A stretch of DNA of 64,000 bases from Pseudobowmanella zhangzhouensis (GCF_042662685.1 NZ_JBHSYO010000002.1:248001-312000), one strand, 5' to 3'; shown: positions 24,099 to 32,451, counted from the first letter of the stretch. The notes: generated from the letters alone by a model not told the origin. Numbers and translations are program-made.

Positions 24099-24602
24099 TT
24101 AAGATTGCGCGCCGTTCTGCCCGGCTAATTCCAGTTCCGCACTGCTTAACTGGCCGTCACCATTGAGATCCAGTTTACCGAATGACGACAGCAGACTTGG
24201 GTTAGACATGGCCTCTTTAATGGTTAATACACCATCTTTGTCATGGTCTAGCTCGTTCAGTAAAACGGCTGAGTATTTTTCCTTGGCTTTTTCGGCTTTT
24301 TTATCAGCCTTTTCTTCTGCCTTCTGCGCTTTTTCCGCAGCCTTAGCTTTCATTTTATCCATTTTGTCCATGGCTTTTTCTTCGGACTTTTCTTGCGCTT
24401 TTTCTTGCATCATGGCGTGTTTTTCTTCCGCCGCCTGCTTCGCTTCTTCTGCACGTGCCAGGCCTTGTTCTGCATTGACCTGCGCTTTTGCCTCAACCAC
24501 GGCTTGTTCCGCTTTGGCATTTTGCTTTTCAGCGCCTTTATCCTGAGCATTTGCTACCGCGCTTAATACCAATAAACCTGACACTAAAATTAATTTTTGC
24601 AT
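24099..24602 (-). CDS. exported EF-hand protein with Lys/Glu/Ala coiled region
   Basis: A 167-residue protein from ATG 24602 (AGGA eight bases upstream). Signal peptide about 1-19 (VANAQ), then about 90 residues rich in Ala, Glu and Lys that should form a helix or coiled coil (e.g. KAQKAEEKADKKAEKAKEK), then two EF-hand loops: DHDKDGVLTIKE and DLNGDGQLSSAE (about 124-160), both with acidic residues at calcium positions. Likely a periplasmic calcium-binding protein; function unknown. A perfect palindrome lies upstream. Confidence 0.8.
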   Translation of the reverse strand: MQKLILVSGLLVLSAVANAQDKGAEKQNAKAEQAVVEAKAQVNAEQGLARAEEAKQAAEEKHAMMQEKAQEKSEEKAMDKMDKMKAKAAEKAQKAEEKADKKAEKAKEKYSAVLLNELDHDKDGVLTIKEAMSNPSLLSSFGKLDLNGDGQLSSAELELAGQNGAQS

Positions 24603-24658
24603 GATTCTGATCCTTTCGTTGCTGATGTTGTCGTACTGCCTTAAAAACCCGGGGCACA

Positions 24659-24675
24659 TGTGACAAGTTGTCACA
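24659..24675. promoter_or_regulatory. perfect palindrome upstream of the EF-hand gene
   Basis: TGTGACAA-G-TTGTCACA, centred 65 bases before the ATG at 24602. It has CRP-like half-sites, but with seven rather than six bases between TGTGA and TCACA, so CRP binding is not claimed. The rest of the gap to 24905 shows no gene. Confidence 0.4.
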
Positions 24676-24905
24676 GCCCCCGGAAGTCCGACAGGTCACG
24701 ACAAACCTGCCAGGTGTGAGCCGGCGTCTCGGGTATTCCTGCTCACATCCTTGCTATATCAAAACTGATGCCAACTTTATTTTTTGTTTTGAATCAATAA
24801 CTTAAAGCAGACGCGCACAACGGAGCGCTGAGATATGTTGCTAACTGGCGACACCAATTAAACAAAAAGACAAAAAACCATAATTTTCAGACAGTTAAGC
24901 TGTAA

Positions 24906-25364
24906 TCAATTGGCGTCATCAGCGCCAGAGGTCGCTTCCAGCTTGGTTTGAATAAAATCGCTATGATTGAGATAGAGTAAATCGGCAATCTTACGAATTG
25001 CCCAATCTTCGTGTCCGTCTAAATGAGCATCTGCATAAGCCAGTTTCCACAATCCGGTGAGCAGTTCACGCTTTTGCTCATGACTGAAATGCGCATTGAT
25101 CACACGGGTAAAACGCACCATATCCAGTGCTTCATCGGCGTGCTGGCGGGCATCCTGAATCAGTGCATCCAGCTCATCTTGTGCCACACCCCACGCGTCA
25201 TGTAATAACTTGCGCAACATGCTCAATTCATCTTCACCGACCTTATGGTCGCTGCGAATGACCTCAAAAAATAATACCGCCGTAGCCATTTGAGTAGACA
25301 GGCTGTGGTGCTGTTCTGCATGCTGAAACTGACTTTCCAGCCAGGTTTTTAAACGCGCGATCAT
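24906..25364 (-). CDS. TerB-like protein
   Basis: A 152-residue all-helical soluble protein from ATG 25364, which overlaps the stop of the upstream nuclease-like gene (ATGA) and has GGAG eight bases upstream. The EVIRSDHKVGEDELSMLRKLL and LAYADAHLDGHEDWAIRKIADLL segments are the two acidic helix-loop repeats of the TerB/DjlA fold. TerB proteins bind metal and take part in stress responses; the role of stand-alone members is unknown. The protein lacks a J domain. Confidence 0.8.
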   Translation of the reverse strand: MIARLKTWLESQFQHAEQHHSLSTQMATAVLFFEVIRSDHKVGEDELSMLRKLLHDAWGVAQDELDALIQDARQHADEALDMVRFTRVINAHFSHEQKRELLTGLWKLAYADAHLDGHEDWAIRKIADLLYLNHSDFIQTKLEATSGADDAN

Positions 25365-26134
25365 GGGTGCGTCTCCGGCCATAATTGATTAAGAATGTGC
25401 GCCAATCGCAATCCTGCCTGCAGGATCCGCTGGCGGCTATACAGGTTGTCCTGTCTGAAACGATTGGCGCTGATTGCCCCCTCTTCCAGACGATTAATAC
25501 TGCGCGCTTTGTTAAAGGACTCCTGCGCGATTTGCATTAACGACGCGACCTGCCAGCGAACCTGCTCTTCATGGGAAAATTGCCCACGAATATTCAGCGC
25601 CAGTCGCTCGGCAAAAGGCTCATTCGCCAGTACGGCGCTATCCCAGTAGTCATAACGGCTTATCGGTTGTCCTTGCCAGCGGTCAACAGATGGTAAGCTG
25701 AACGCACTGGCCACATTAATGTGCATGGGTTGATGCAAATCGGCCATCAGGTGCGTCACGTAGGCCAGCGCCAACGCCTGCTTTTCCCCACTTTCCTCGC
25801 GCAGCAACAGCAAATTATTATGCAGCGCCCGCACGATACACATTTGCGCACAATCGCGGGCTAAGTCCAGTTGTTCGGTGCCAGCTGGTACCCGCCATTC
25901 ATGCCAGGACTGGGTGTCGGCATACTGAGGCAACTGACGAGTAATGTCCGCCAGACCAGATGCTTCGGCCAAATTAGCCAGATTGAGCTGTGTCAGCAGT
26001 GATGCCACCTGCGCTCGCGCCGTCGGATTTAGCTGTGCATAAGCGATATGGGCCACAGTCTGATGGCCTTTGAGACTCATGGCCAACGCTGGAACACAGC
26101 TGAATGTCAGCAGCAGGGCCAGAAAACGAATCAA
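25361..26134 (-). CDS. S1/P1 nuclease-family protein with altered zinc ligands
   Basis: A 257-residue exported protein. With cleavage after ALA (residue 18), the mature chain numbers almost as P1 nuclease: His6, Asp45 and His60 coincide, and His110, Asp114, His120 (THLMADLHQPMH) and Asp147 (YWDS) match P1 His116, Asp120, His126 and Asp153. Two ligands differ: the mature first residue is Met instead of Trp1, and Tyr143 stands where P1 has His149. Trp1 binds by main chain, so that change may be tolerated; losing the His could reshape the second zinc site. It may cut RNA/single-stranded DNA or have another phosphoesterase role. Co-transcribed with the TerB gene. Confidence 0.82.
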   Translation of the reverse strand: MIRFLALLLTFSCVPALAMSLKGHQTVAHIAYAQLNPTARAQVASLLTQLNLANLAEASGLADITRQLPQYADTQSWHEWRVPAGTEQLDLARDCAQMCIVRALHNNLLLLREESGEKQALALAYVTHLMADLHQPMHINVASAFSLPSVDRWQGQPISRYDYWDSAVLANEPFAERLALNIRGQFSHEEQVRWQVASLMQIAQESFNKARSINRLEEGAISANRFRQDNLYSRQRILQAGLRLAHILNQLWPETHP

Positions 26135-26149
26135 TTTACCTCCGCGAAA

Positions 26150-26599
26150 TTAATCGTGACTACTTTCAAACATCAGATAATGGCTCTCATGTAAGCCATT
26201 TTTGATATAGGTTTGCTGCGCAACATGATTGTCCTTTTCTACGTAAAGGCGAATACCACATACATTGCCCGCTTCGGCCGCCAGCGCTTCTACTTTACCC
26301 TGTAGCGCAGAATACAAACCGCTGCGGCGCGCCACTGGCAATACATAGACACTTTGGATCCACCAAAAAATGCCATTACGCCAGTCACTCCATTCATAGG
26401 TCACCATTAATCCGGCAACGATTTCACCCTGTTGTTCCGCAACCAGGTAAAAACCGTATTGTGGATTTTCCAGTACGGCACGTACGCCAGCGGTCAGGGT
26501 TACCTCATCCAAACGTTTATTTTCGGTTTCCAGTGCCATAGCCTGATTGAAATTGACCAGATGCGGCAAATCCGCCAGTGTGGCTTTACGAATAGTCAT
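26150..26599 (-). CDS. GNAT-family N-acetyltransferase
   Basis: A 149-residue GNAT protein: N-terminal MTIRKATLADLPHLVNF, the beta4 strand IQSVYVLPVARRSGLYSAL with an acetyl-CoA-type pyrophosphate loop (here RRSGLY in place of the usual RGxGxG), and a C-terminal LYVEKDNHVAQQTYIKNGL. Substrate unknown. Lies between the signalling cluster and the nuclease-like gene, all on the same strand. Confidence 0.85.
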   Translation of the reverse strand: MTIRKATLADLPHLVNFNQAMALETENKRLDEVTLTAGVRAVLENPQYGFYLVAEQQGEIVAGLMVTYEWSDWRNGIFWWIQSVYVLPVARRSGLYSALQGKVEALAAEAGNVCGIRLYVEKDNHVAQQTYIKNGLHESHYLMFESSHD

Positions 26600-26646
26600 A
26601 GTGATCCCTTTGTTACATACCGGCCATTGGGGCGCGGCAACACAGG

Positions 26647-28296
26647 TTAATTATCCAGGTGATATACCACAGTCACGCGGGTACCACCGTCGGCATATTC
26701 AACGTTGCCACTGAGACAACGCAATAAATTCAGGCCGCGGCCATGCAGCGCATCCAATCCTTGGGGGCCCGTTTGCATCTCTTTATAACCAAAGCCCTGC
26801 CCCGAGTCTTCCACGCAAATGACGATTTGCTGTTGCCTTGGGTTAAATGACATCTCAATCCGGATTTTACCCGAATTGAGTGCGGCGAGACGTTGCTCTC
26901 GCAAACGGTAATAGGCACTGAAGCCTTCATCATCGTCTTTCATGGATGAGTCAAGTTGCAACAAGCCGTGCTCAAGCGCATTGGCGTAAAGCTCAGATAA
27001 AATCGTAAACAGATAACCGCTGTGACGGTGCAGCCCACGTTGGGCCGACAACTGCTCAATCAGGTGAGTGATGGGATTGATTAACCGAATATCCTCTCCC
27101 TCGATGGTCACCGTAAAATGCCAGGGCATCAGCGGCACAATCCGCGCTTTTTCCGCCGGCAACTGGCCGCAGCGAAAACTGAACAGGGTAATATCATCCA
27201 GTTGCTTACCCGGCCCGCGGAATATCTCCAGTCGCGTTATCAGCTGATGAATATCGATATCCGGGGTGTCACTTAGCCAGCGTTTGATGCCCTGTACGCC
27301 CAACATACGTCCGGCCTGATTGGTGACTTCAGTCACCCCATCGGTAAAACCCAGCAAACGGTCGCCGGGCTCAGCGATATATTGCATTACATCACGCTCA
27401 AACTCATTGGGCTCCATGATCCCAAGTGACATGTGCTGTGAGTTAAATTCTTTGCGCAGCTCGCCTTCTGCGCTGAACAATAACAGAGGCGGCATCCCGC
27501 CGTTCCAGATACGCATGCGCACGCCGGCGTTATCTATTTCCCCGACAATACAGGCAAAAAACATATCGCCCGGTAATAACTGGCGTAAGGTGCTATTGAG
27601 GGTGGCAGCAATCTCTTCGACCGGCAGCCCTTTGGCACTGGTGGTCATAAACGCTTTGGCAGTGGGCAATGCGCCAATGGCCGAGGCCAGACCATGGCCG
27701 GTAAAATCACCAATCAAAAAATACAGCGTGCCCATATAGGACGTATTAAGCAGGAATAAATCGCCGTTGAAGTTACTCGCCGGGGCAAGGTGAAAATCCA
27801 TCAACTGCTGCGCATCAGCGTTGATCTCCAGCGCATTGGCAAAGATATGCTCAACAATCGCGTGCTCGCGTTGAATGCTGACCTGATGGCGCTTTAATTC
27901 CTGATTTTGTTGCTCTAACTGCTCGCTGAGAATTCGCGCGCGACTGTGTGCACGCAATATAGCTTCAATAATAACCGGACGATAAGGCCTGAGTAACACA
28001 TCGTCGGCCCCCAGCTGCAGGCATTCTGCATGACGCTGTCGTTGTTGTTTATTGAGGATAACCAACACCGGCAAATGCAGTTGACCAGCCAGATTTTTGC
28101 AGCGACTGATCGCATCAGGCTGGGCCTGCAGTATTTGCCAGTCCACCAGCACCATGTCCACGGCGCGCTGATGAATAAGCTCACCGGCAATGTCGATATC
28201 ATCAATGTGCGAGACACTGACGTAATTGAGTTGCTGCAATAACGCAGCCAGCGCAGAACGTTGCGACAGGTCGGCATCGACCACTAACAACCGCAT
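26647..28296 (-). CDS. response regulator with PP2C phosphatase and anti-sigma kinase domains (CrsR/HsbR type)
   Basis: A 549-residue protein of three parts: receiver (1-125, phosphoacceptor Asp52 in VLVDWQ), a RsbU/SpoIIE-type PP2C phosphatase (about 150-380; GDLFLLN, IGDFTGHGLASAIGALP, LGFTDGVTE, GKQLDDITLF) and a C-terminal HATPase of the anti-sigma type (about 400-549; ELYANALEHG, VEDSGQGFG, GRGLNLLR). This is the layout of Shewanella CrsR and Pseudomonas HsbR, which both phosphorylate and dephosphorylate a STAS partner and so control a sigma factor. The STAS gene is four bases upstream. Confidence 0.88.
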   Translation of the reverse strand: MRLLVVDADLSQRSALAALLQQLNYVSVSHIDDIDIAGELIHQRAVDMVLVDWQILQAQPDAISRCKNLAGQLHLPVLVILNKQQRQRHAECLQLGADDVLLRPYRPVIIEAILRAHSRARILSEQLEQQNQELKRHQVSIQREHAIVEHIFANALEINADAQQLMDFHLAPASNFNGDLFLLNTSYMGTLYFLIGDFTGHGLASAIGALPTAKAFMTTSAKGLPVEEIAATLNSTLRQLLPGDMFFACIVGEIDNAGVRMRIWNGGMPPLLLFSAEGELRKEFNSQHMSLGIMEPNEFERDVMQYIAEPGDRLLGFTDGVTEVTNQAGRMLGVQGIKRWLSDTPDIDIHQLITRLEIFRGPGKQLDDITLFSFRCGQLPAEKARIVPLMPWHFTVTIEGEDIRLINPITHLIEQLSAQRGLHRHSGYLFTILSELYANALEHGLLQLDSSMKDDDEGFSAYYRLREQRLAALNSGKIRIEMSFNPRQQQIVICVEDSGQGFGYKEMQTGPQGLDALHGRGLNLLRCLSGNVEYADGGTRVTVVYHLDN

Positions 28297-28299
28297 AAG

Positions 28300-28605
28300 C
28301 TATTCAATATCAAATTTTTTATCGAAACGGGCAATTTGGAAGATATTACGAATCGTTTCCCGACAATTGATCAGCCTGAAGCATTTGACCTGTTGGCCCA
28401 GCACACGCTGCATATTGAGTAACATGCCTAATGCCGATGAGTCCATATAGGAGGTTTGTGATAAATCAATGACCACTTCGGTGACTGAATTGTCCAGCTC
28501 GGCATAAGCCTGGCGAAATTGCTGAACCATTTCAAAATCAAATTTATCTGCTAATTCGATGGTAAGGGTAGTGCCATCCTGGGAGAGCCTGTTATCAAGC
28601 TTCAT
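28300..28605 (-). CDS. STAS-domain anti-anti-sigma factor (CrsA/HsbA type)
   Basis: A 101-residue single STAS domain from ATG 28605 (GGGGAA upstream); the frame is open further but only this part has domain similarity. VVIDLSQTSYMDSSALGMLLNM carries the phosphorylation site (Ser56 or Ser57). Expected to be phosphorylated by the kinase domain and dephosphorylated by the phosphatase domain of the next gene product, and when unphosphorylated to bind it. In Shewanella the equivalent pair governs RpoS activity. Confidence 0.88.
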   Translation of the reverse strand: MKLDNRLSQDGTTLTIELADKFDFEMVQQFRQAYAELDNSVTEVVIDLSQTSYMDSSALGMLLNMQRVLGQQVKCFRLINCRETIRNIFQIARFDKKFDIE

Positions 28606-28715
28606 TGTTATTATTCCCCGATAAACTGCTATCGATATATACCCACATATCACTGCATTGGGTAAACTAATCGGTACTATAACGTAACTCCCCTTCTGCA
28701 CCAATAAGGTAACGC

Positions 28716-29042
28716 ATGTCAAATAAGGATTCTGTACTGGTTTACAGCACGGGCATAGGTCGTATTGACACCCCTGCCCATTCAGAGCCACAACGCAGCG
28801 GTGATGGCATAGCCCGTATACGCCGAGAAACCAAAGGACGTAAAGGTAAAGGCGTTACAACCATTAGCGGCCTGCTATTTAGCGATGCTGAGCTAAAATT
28901 GCTGTGCGCCGAATTAAAGAAACAATGTGGTTGCGGCGGCTCGGTCAAAGAGGGTGTCATCGAAATACAAGGCGACAACCGTGAAAAAATCCAGCAAGTC
29001 CTTGAAAAAAAAGGTATAAAAAGCAAGCTTGCCGGTGGTTAA
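28716..29042 (+). CDS. yciH: SUI1-family translation factor YciH
   Basis: A 108-residue eIF1/SUI1-like protein. The basic ETKGRKGKGVTTISGL segment, CGCGGSVKEGVIEIQGD and the C-terminal IQQVLEKKGIKSKLAGG follow the family. E. coli YciH affects start-codon fidelity and inhibits translation of some messages under stress. AAGGT ribosome site. Divergent from the STAS gene and 10 bases before the double-receiver gene, so probably co-transcribed with it. Confidence 0.93.
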   Translation: MSNKDSVLVYSTGIGRIDTPAHSEPQRSGDGIARIRRETKGRKGKGVTTISGLLFSDAELKLLCAELKKQCGCGGSVKEGVIEIQGDNREKIQQVLEKKGIKSKLAGG

Positions 29043-29052
29043 CGAGGAGTAT

Positions 29053-29853
29053 ATGGCAAACGATATCGCATTATCAGAGTTGAGCATCCTGTTGGTTGAA
29101 CCTTCGGATACCCAGCGAAAAATTATTACCAGCATGCTGGAGCAGGCCGGTATCGGACAAGTAGAAAGCGCCGGTACCATTGGCGAAGCATGGGATATGC
29201 TGGCCGGCCATGGCGCAGATTTAGTGGTCAGTGCTATGTATTTTTCCGACGGTACCGGACTGGAATTACTGCAAAAGATCAAATCCAATGAGGCCCACCA
29301 GTCTTTGCCATTTATGTTGGTGTCCAGCGAATACCGCAAAGAAAAGTTAGAGGAATTTAAGCAATCCGGCGTCGTTGCGATTTTGCCCAAACCGTTTGAA
29401 CCGGTGCATTTATCCCGTGCGTTGGCCGCGTCATTAGATCTGATCAATACCCATGAAATCGAACTGGACTTATTTGATGTTGAACAGTTGCGGGTGTTGT
29501 TGGTGGATGACAGCAAAATGGCGCGCAACCATATTCGCCGCGTACTGGAAGGCATGGGACTCAAACAATTCGCCGAAGCGGAAAACGGCGCGTTGGCCCT
29601 GACATTGCTTAAAGACCAGACGTTTGATTTAGTTGTTACCGACTATAACATGCCAGAAATGGATGGCCGTGAGCTCTCTGAGTTCATTCGTTTCAGTCCG
29701 GAAACCGCACATATTCCGATTATTATGGTGTCATCCGAAGCTAACAGTGCCAAGATGGCGAATATCCAGCAAACTGGGGTGAATGCCCTGTGTGACAAGC
29801 CATTCGAGCCTGCTGAGGTTCGTCAGATCCTGGCCAGTCTGCTCAACCATTAG
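29053..29853 (+). CDS. double-receiver response regulator without output domain
   Basis: A 266-residue protein of two CheY-like receivers (about 10-130 and 145-266), started at ATG 29053 behind GAGGAG. The second has the acidic pair (LLVDDSKMAR), phosphoacceptor Asp in VVTDYNMPEMDG and Lys in CDKPFEP. The first lacks the phosphoacceptor: Ala61 follows VVS where Asp is normal, and its acidic pair is Glu-Pro (LLVEPSD); it keeps LPKPFEP. So REC1 is probably a pseudo-receiver and REC2 the phosphorylated one. Next to the CrsR-like pair, it might exchange signals with it, but that is inference. Confidence 0.88.
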   Translation: MANDIALSELSILLVEPSDTQRKIITSMLEQAGIGQVESAGTIGEAWDMLAGHGADLVVSAMYFSDGTGLELLQKIKSNEAHQSLPFMLVSSEYRKEKLEEFKQSGVVAILPKPFEPVHLSRALAASLDLINTHEIELDLFDVEQLRVLLVDDSKMARNHIRRVLEGMGLKQFAEAENGALALTLLKDQTFDLVVTDYNMPEMDGRELSEFIRFSPETAHIPIIMVSSEANSAKMANIQQTGVNALCDKPFEPAEVRQILASLLNH

Positions 29854-29929
29854 TTTGTCAGTCGGCGCAGATGGATTTGCGCCCAATCCTTGGTTAAGGT
29901 AGCCACTATGCCCTATCAAGGAAGAAACC

Positions 29930-32284
29930 ATGTCCCGCGCCCGTCTCTTTATCTATAGCCTTTCCGGCATTTTGCTCCTGTGTATTGCCTGCTTATATTT
30001 GCTTCTGCGAGCCAGTCTGCCTGCGTTAGATGGTCAGGTAAAAAGCACTTATCTGAGCGATGCGGTGACCGTTAAACGGGATGCATTAGGGAGCGCCGAT
30101 ATCTTTGCACAGTCGCGCGACGACCTGGCGTTCGCGACTGGCTACGTGCACGGGCAAGAGCGCTTTTTCCAGATGGATCTAATGCGTCGCAATGCAGCCG
30201 GCGAACTGGCGGAATTAGTCGGTCAGGCGGCACTGCCACTGGATAAGAAACGCCGCTTGCACCAGTTTCGCCTGCGAGCTGAAAAAATACTGCCGACCCT
30301 GCCACAACAACACCGGCAGTTACTGGCGAATTACGCCGCCGGCGTCAATCAGGGTATCCACGACCTGAGCATGCGGCCATTCGAGTATCTGTTACTGAAT
30401 CAGGCTCCCATCCCATGGCAGGCAGAAGACTCACTCCTGGTGATCTACAGCATGTACATGCAACTGCAATATAGCGATGGAAAGCGCGATATCAGCGTTG
30501 ATGCTCTGCACAAACTGGTGCCTGAACAATGGTTTGACTTTTTAATGGCCAGTGGCAGTCGCTGGGATGCGCCGTTGGATGATTCGATAATCCCGGAGCC
30601 ATCCCTACCCACTGAGCCGCTACCTGCACAAATAAACCAGCGCAGCCGGGAGGCTTTCGACCAACCTGGCGATTTGCTGCCCGGAAGTAATAACTTTGCG
30701 GTCGCCGGCAGCCTCACCCGCCATGGCGGTGCAATGTTAGCTAACGACATGCATTTGAACATTTCCGTCCCCAATATCTGGTACCGCATGCGCTTAAACT
30801 GGCAGGACGCCGATCAACGTCATTTTGTGGTTGGCGTCAGTTTGCCCGGCACCCCCATGGTGATCGCTGGGAGCAATGGCAAACTGGCCTGGGGCTTTAC
30901 TAATACTCAGGGTGACTGGAGTGACGTGATTCGCCTGACGGTGTCACCGGGTGGCGAACAGTACCTGACACAGTCAGGCTGGCAGGCTTTCAGTTACCAA
31001 CAAGAGACCATTAATATTGCCGGACAGGATAGCGAGCCCCTGCGGATTAAACACACTGAGTTTGGTCCGGTCATTGGTGTGGATGCGCAGGGCAATCCGT
31101 TGGCGCTGCGATGGGTCGCCCACGACCCGCGCGGGGTAAACCTGCAACTGATGCAGATAGAAACCGCAACATCCGTCACCGAAGGGGTCCGGATTGCCCA
31201 TCAAGCCGGTATGCCGGCACAAAACATTATGCTGGCCGATGCTAGCGGGAATATTGGCTGGACGGTGGCTGGGCCTATCCCGGCGCAGCCAAAATCTGAT
31301 AATCGCTTGGTACTGGACAGTCATGCCAAAGACAATCGCTGGCAGGGCTTTATTCCCTCAGAACGCTATCCACAGCGAGTGAACCCTGTGGATGGCAGGT
31401 TGTGGACGGCGAATGCCCGCACGTTAGGTGATGAATTCGCCGTCATCGGTGATGGCGGGTTGGCGCTTGGCGCCCGCGCCCAGCAAATTCGGGATGGACT
31501 GCGCAGTCTGCCCCAAATCGACGAGAAGGATTTATTCGCTATTCAACTGGACGATCGCGCACTGTTTTTAAGCCGTTGGCACGATTTGTTGTTGCAGAAC
31601 GTTATACCCGGCGCTGATTTTGCCGGCAAGGCATACGCTATCGAGGCGCTACAGAACTGGCAAGCGCGCGCCAGTGCAGAATCATTGGGCTACCTGCTAA
31701 CTCGTGAGTTTCGCTTAAAAGTCCGCCATCTGCTGTTTTCACCGTTATTCACCGCCTTGCAACAACAGGAGCCCGCCGTATCTGCCAAGAGTTTGTACGC
31801 GCCGTTGGAAACTGCCATGTGGGCCTTGGTGAGTGAACAACCCAAGCATTTACTGCCGGGTGGTTACGACAACTGGCAACAGCTTTTACAACAAGCCTGG
31901 CTGGCGACACTGACTGACTTAAACCAACAAACCGGCAACTGGCAAACCGCCAGTTGGGGCACTTATAACCAAAGCTATTTTCAGCATCCGTTGGGTAAAG
32001 TTATTGATACCCTAGCACCACTAACCAACATGCCGTCAGTGCCGCAAGCCGGTGACAGCTTTATGCCGCGGGTTGCCACCAACAGCTTTGGCGCCTCAGA
32101 GCGCCTTGTGGTGGCTCCGGGGCAAGAGCAAAGCGGCATATTGAGTATGCCCTCAGCACAATCAGGTCACCCCCTCAGTCCATACTACTTTGCCGGTGAA
32201 ACCCGCTGGCAGGCAGACGATCCGGTGCCGTTGCTCCCGGGGAAAACGGTGTGGCAACTGGAAATGTTACCAGGGACTAATTAG
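29930..32284 (+). CDS. penicillin acylase-family N-terminal nucleophile hydrolase
   Basis: A 784-residue precursor: an N-terminal membrane helix or signal (about 6-28), an alpha-chain region with ATGYVHGQERFFQMDLMRR, then the autocleavage site PGSNNFAVAG where Ser253 becomes the beta-chain nucleophile, and later LAWGFTNTQGDWSDV and the Asn-containing NSFGASERLV. The family includes penicillin G acylases and acyl-homoserine-lactone acylases (PvdQ, QuiP); substrate cannot be read from sequence. AHL degradation or peptide/amide scavenging are both possible. Monocistronic, followed directly by the pheA promoter. Confidence 0.92.
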   Translation: MSRARLFIYSLSGILLLCIACLYLLLRASLPALDGQVKSTYLSDAVTVKRDALGSADIFAQSRDDLAFATGYVHGQERFFQMDLMRRNAAGELAELVGQAALPLDKKRRLHQFRLRAEKILPTLPQQHRQLLANYAAGVNQGIHDLSMRPFEYLLLNQAPIPWQAEDSLLVIYSMYMQLQYSDGKRDISVDALHKLVPEQWFDFLMASGSRWDAPLDDSIIPEPSLPTEPLPAQINQRSREAFDQPGDLLPGSNNFAVAGSLTRHGGAMLANDMHLNISVPNIWYRMRLNWQDADQRHFVVGVSLPGTPMVIAGSNGKLAWGFTNTQGDWSDVIRLTVSPGGEQYLTQSGWQAFSYQQETINIAGQDSEPLRIKHTEFGPVIGVDAQGNPLALRWVAHDPRGVNLQLMQIETATSVTEGVRIAHQAGMPAQNIMLADASGNIGWTVAGPIPAQPKSDNRLVLDSHAKDNRWQGFIPSERYPQRVNPVDGRLWTANARTLGDEFAVIGDGGLALGARAQQIRDGLRSLPQIDEKDLFAIQLDDRALFLSRWHDLLLQNVIPGADFAGKAYAIEALQNWQARASAESLGYLLTREFRLKVRHLLFSPLFTALQQQEPAVSAKSLYAPLETAMWALVSEQPKHLLPGGYDNWQQLLQQAWLATLTDLNQQTGNWQTASWGTYNQSYFQHPLGKVIDTLAPLTNMPSVPQAGDSFMPRVATNSFGASERLVVAPGQEQSGILSMPSAQSGHPLSPYYFAGETRWQADDPVPLLPGKTVWQLEMLPGTN

Positions 32285-32287
32285 CGG

Positions 32288-32316
32288 TTGACAGCCTACC
32301 CTTCGAGCCTTACATT
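32288..32316 (+). promoter_or_regulatory. promoter of pheL-pheA
   Basis: TTGACA (32288-32293), 17-base spacer, TACATT (32311-32316): a strong sigma-70 match. The predicted start lies within a base or two of the leader-peptide ATG at 32323. Confidence 0.75.
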
Positions 32317-32322
32317 CGTCCT

Positions 32323-32373
32323 ATGAAAAAAGTATACGCGAAATTTTTTGGCTTCTTTACCCCCTCTCGTTAG
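32323..32373 (+). CDS. pheL: phenylalanine leader peptide
   Basis: A 16-codon frame encoding MKKVYAKFFGFFTPSR, with four Phe codons (32344-32349, 32353-32358) and one Tyr, ending at a TAG just before attenuator pairing regions. The design equals E. coli PheL: when Phe-tRNA is scarce the ribosome stalls on the Phe codons and the terminator before pheA does not form. No Shine-Dalgarno sequence is seen, and the predicted transcription start is at or next to the ATG, so the leader may be translated as a leaderless message. Confidence 0.85.
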   Translation: MKKVYAKFFGFFTPSR

Positions 32374-32424
32374 GAGGATTAGCCGCATTTTGCCGTTAAA
32401 AACCTCCATTCAGGAGGTTTTTTT
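32363..32424 (+). promoter_or_regulatory. pheA transcription attenuator
   Basis: Four pairing regions: 1 CCTCT (32363-32367), 2 GGAGG (32373-32377), 3 CCTCC (32403-32407), 4 GGAGG (32413-32417) followed by seven T. 3:4, extended by A/T pairs, is the terminator (32398-32424); 2:3 is the antiterminator; 1:2 lies in the last leader codons. A ribosome stalled on the Phe codons should free region 2. Confidence 0.8.
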
Positions 32425-32451
32425 GTTTTAACCCGGTGAGGACAACACAGA

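Noticed and set aside
24659..24675. Palindrome as a CRP site
   Set aside because: The TGTGA and TCACA halves are seven bases apart, CRP needs six.
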